This document shows, in pieces, positions 61,927 through 64,000 of a stretch of DNA of 64,000 nucleotides (the stretch's first letter is position 1; each line of letters starts with the position of its first letter). The notes beneath the pieces were generated by a model. The model worked only from the letters and a program-made list of their open reading frames with translations, was not told the DNA's origin and made no database searches. Source of the stretch: Mytilus californianus. Taxonomy: Eukaryota > Mollusca > Bivalvia > Mytilida > Mytilidae. The DNA is taken from positions 10,276,348 through 10,340,347 of the forward strand of contig NW_026262668.1 in the NCBI RefSeq assembly GCF_021869535.1, given 5' to 3'. A program made the position numbers and the translations under genes.

Positions 61927-64000
61927 TTACCTAGCATTACAATAATGACTGACATTTTTAAATGTATTTGTCTGGAAAAGGGACTGTGTTCATAACACAG
62001 ACTATTAAGTGTATGTGTTTCTTATTATTGTTTATATATAGACCAGGTCTGAAGTCTAGAAGATAAAAGAAGTCCTCATTTTCATCTTTCATCAGAGAGA
62101 AAAGAAATCTTAAATCTTGGTAAAGTATAATAGATTTTGTGAATTTAGAATTGATGACAAAAAGCCTATCTTCAATTTATATTCCAATTATTACTATTGT
62201 GAATTTATTAAAACAAATACGTTTTCAGTAGAATGAAGCAATAGTCAAATAATAGTTGATTGTATAAACAAACTTGAAATCACTCTTGGTGCCAGCGATG
62301 AGAAATTGAGAACCTAAAGATTAAATTTGTAGCTTTTGTTCAGGTGGTAATAGGTATTTATTGATTTGAAGGTTTATTTAAACCACTAAGTTTACAATAC
62401 CCAAAGAATCACAAATGTTTTAACCGGAAACAGGTTCCCACTACTAAGTAACAGTTGTTAAATATTTATTTGATTAATCTACATTAAATTTTTGCAATTT
62501 TTTCCTTTAATACATTATGGAAAATTTCGATCTGTTTGAAATTGTGTTCACTGAAATTACAAAATTATTACGATATTGAACTATTATCATTCCCCTTATC
62601 AAAGTTATTATACATAATCATACTTGTTAAGTAAGAATGGATAGATCTGCAAATTTATAATTTCCATACAATTTGATATGAAAATTTAACATTTAAGCAT
62701 TATCTATTAAGGGTAAAATTTATGAATTAAAACATTTTTAAGAAGTCAGCAGTATGTATATAACATGTGTAAACATTTATTTTAGCATGTGAAACCGCTT
62801 TCTAACAGTGTAGAATTTTGAAAGTATTACCGAAATCTTGTCCAATGACACGTAAAACATGATATTGAGTAGAATAGGTAACTAAATGTTATTTTTTAAG
62901 TCCAGCTTGTGATATTGTTGTCTGTAGTTTGTGAGTGACATGACAGATGTATATATGAATCATTTACGTGTACAATTCTTACCTGTTAACCATCTACTTC
63001 AATCTTCATGGCCTTGTTTTAGGTTTTACATATGTTAATCAGCAGTTATTTTCGTTTTATACCAAACATACAAACATCACCTCAAATAACATACTTATAT
63101 GTTTGAAATTCCAGTTCAGTTTAAATGCTTTACAGTAAAACAAATTTACCACACACTATTGTGATGTGTATCATGTGTATGGCATGATTGTTTAGGTGCA
63201 TGTTGTACACAGGTTTTCTGAAGATAGGTAATCAGTAATAGTTTTAATTTTTTCCTATTAAATGAGTGTTTATAGAACTGAGAGATTGTGATACATGATC
63301 CATAATATTATAATGATAATGGATTATTATTCAAATAAACTAGTCTTTTGTTTTTCAATGTATTCCATTTTTGTGTCTTGTTGATAACATAATTAGTATG
63401 TCATGTTTTCAGAAATTATTGTACTGAAGGGTAAAATAAAATAAGAAAAAAACAGCTCATTTTTAATACTTTCTTGATATTACTTAAATAATTAGTTATT
63501 TCAAAATTATGCAAACATTATGTGTTTAAATTTTCTCCATATCTTATGTTTTTTTTCTATGTTTAAATGTAAACAAAATGAAAGCACCTATGTATAGTTT
63601 TAGGTAATGGTTCATATTTAGAAAACCCAATTATTTTGTGACTTGTTGTAAAAGATGCAAAATCAAGGAAAATTGTTTGATGGGCTGTCTCAAAAAAGAA
63701 AGAAGTAAATATAAGTTTTGAGGTAAATGGGTTCAGTTGTCATGTTTGAAGGAAAAGTAAAATAGCACAGTGGGTATCTGTATGTAAGGACATCACATTT
63801 GTTTGTATGCTTTCATTGAAATGAGTAGTGTGTGTGGTTTCAGCAAAAGATGGTCTTGTTTCAAGGCAATCTCTTGAACAGAAATATATGCTTTACCAAT
63901 CCCTTCTAAATATTACCCAGGATGATATTGGACTTAGAAAAGAAGGCAAGCTAAGGTTGTTCTATACTTAAGCATTGTGTTTTGTTTGCTTTATGTTTAA
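61927..64000 (+). other. SURF4 3' UTR and flank
   Basis: AT-rich and without exon similarity or clear repeats. AATAAA at 63334-63339 is a candidate polyadenylation signal about 1.4 kb after the stop, and others may be used. No new gene is visible before the window ends. Confidence 0.4.

Overview
This window looks like nuclear DNA of a bivalve mollusc, most likely a mussel (Mytilus-like). It is AT-rich, carries intron-rich metazoan genes, and is dense in minisatellites, fold-back elements and retroelement fragments, including a Penelope-like 3' region that I recognise as common in mussels. The species call is inference, not proof.

Three protein-coding genes can be assembled exon by exon with consistent splice phases. 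(1) A carnitine O-acetyltransferase (CRAT), + strand, 13 exons between 13033 and 33887, 605 aa from the first visible ATG, with the catalytic His, the carnitine-site and STS motifs and a C-terminal AKL peroxisome signal; an upstream exon is probably missing from the model. (2) TADA1, a core subunit of the SAGA coactivator, - strand, 10 exons from 56913 down to 43751, 332 aa, apparently complete. (3) SURF4, an ER cargo receptor, + strand, 4 exons from 57293 to 61926, 270 aa, complete, with a C-terminal KKxx-type signal. CRAT and TADA1 converge across about 9.9 kb of repeats. TADA1 and SURF4 are head to head with 379 bp between start codons, so they probably share a bidirectional promoter. The three products act in different pathways (acyl-carnitine metabolism, transcription, secretion), and nothing suggests a functional cluster.

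Layout: 1-13002 is gene-free in my reading and holds two GATCG-rich arrays, a Ty3/Gypsy integrase fragment, nested DNA-transposon-like elements, a 760-bp element with an 8-bp target duplication, and a 33-bp minisatellite next to the first modelled CRAT exon. CRAT introns hold a decayed Penelope-like element, a 54-bp minisatellite split by a TA-inserted element, a truncated LINE and several palindromes. 33888-43750 holds a pair of inverted repeat-family elements and several tandem arrays. TADA1 introns hold three minisatellites, a second Penelope-like 3' end and tRNA-derived SINEs.

The most unusual signal is a recurring one. In 5 of the 24 visible introns, the 3' end of the exon together with its 5' splice site is tandemly duplicated into the intron: CRAT exons 3, 7, 8 and 12, and TADA1 exon 8, where a 68-bp unit is present 12 times. 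A decayed copy of CRAT exon 8 also lies deeper in its intron. This looks like an exon-edge duplication process that creates alternative donors, decoy donors and minisatellites.
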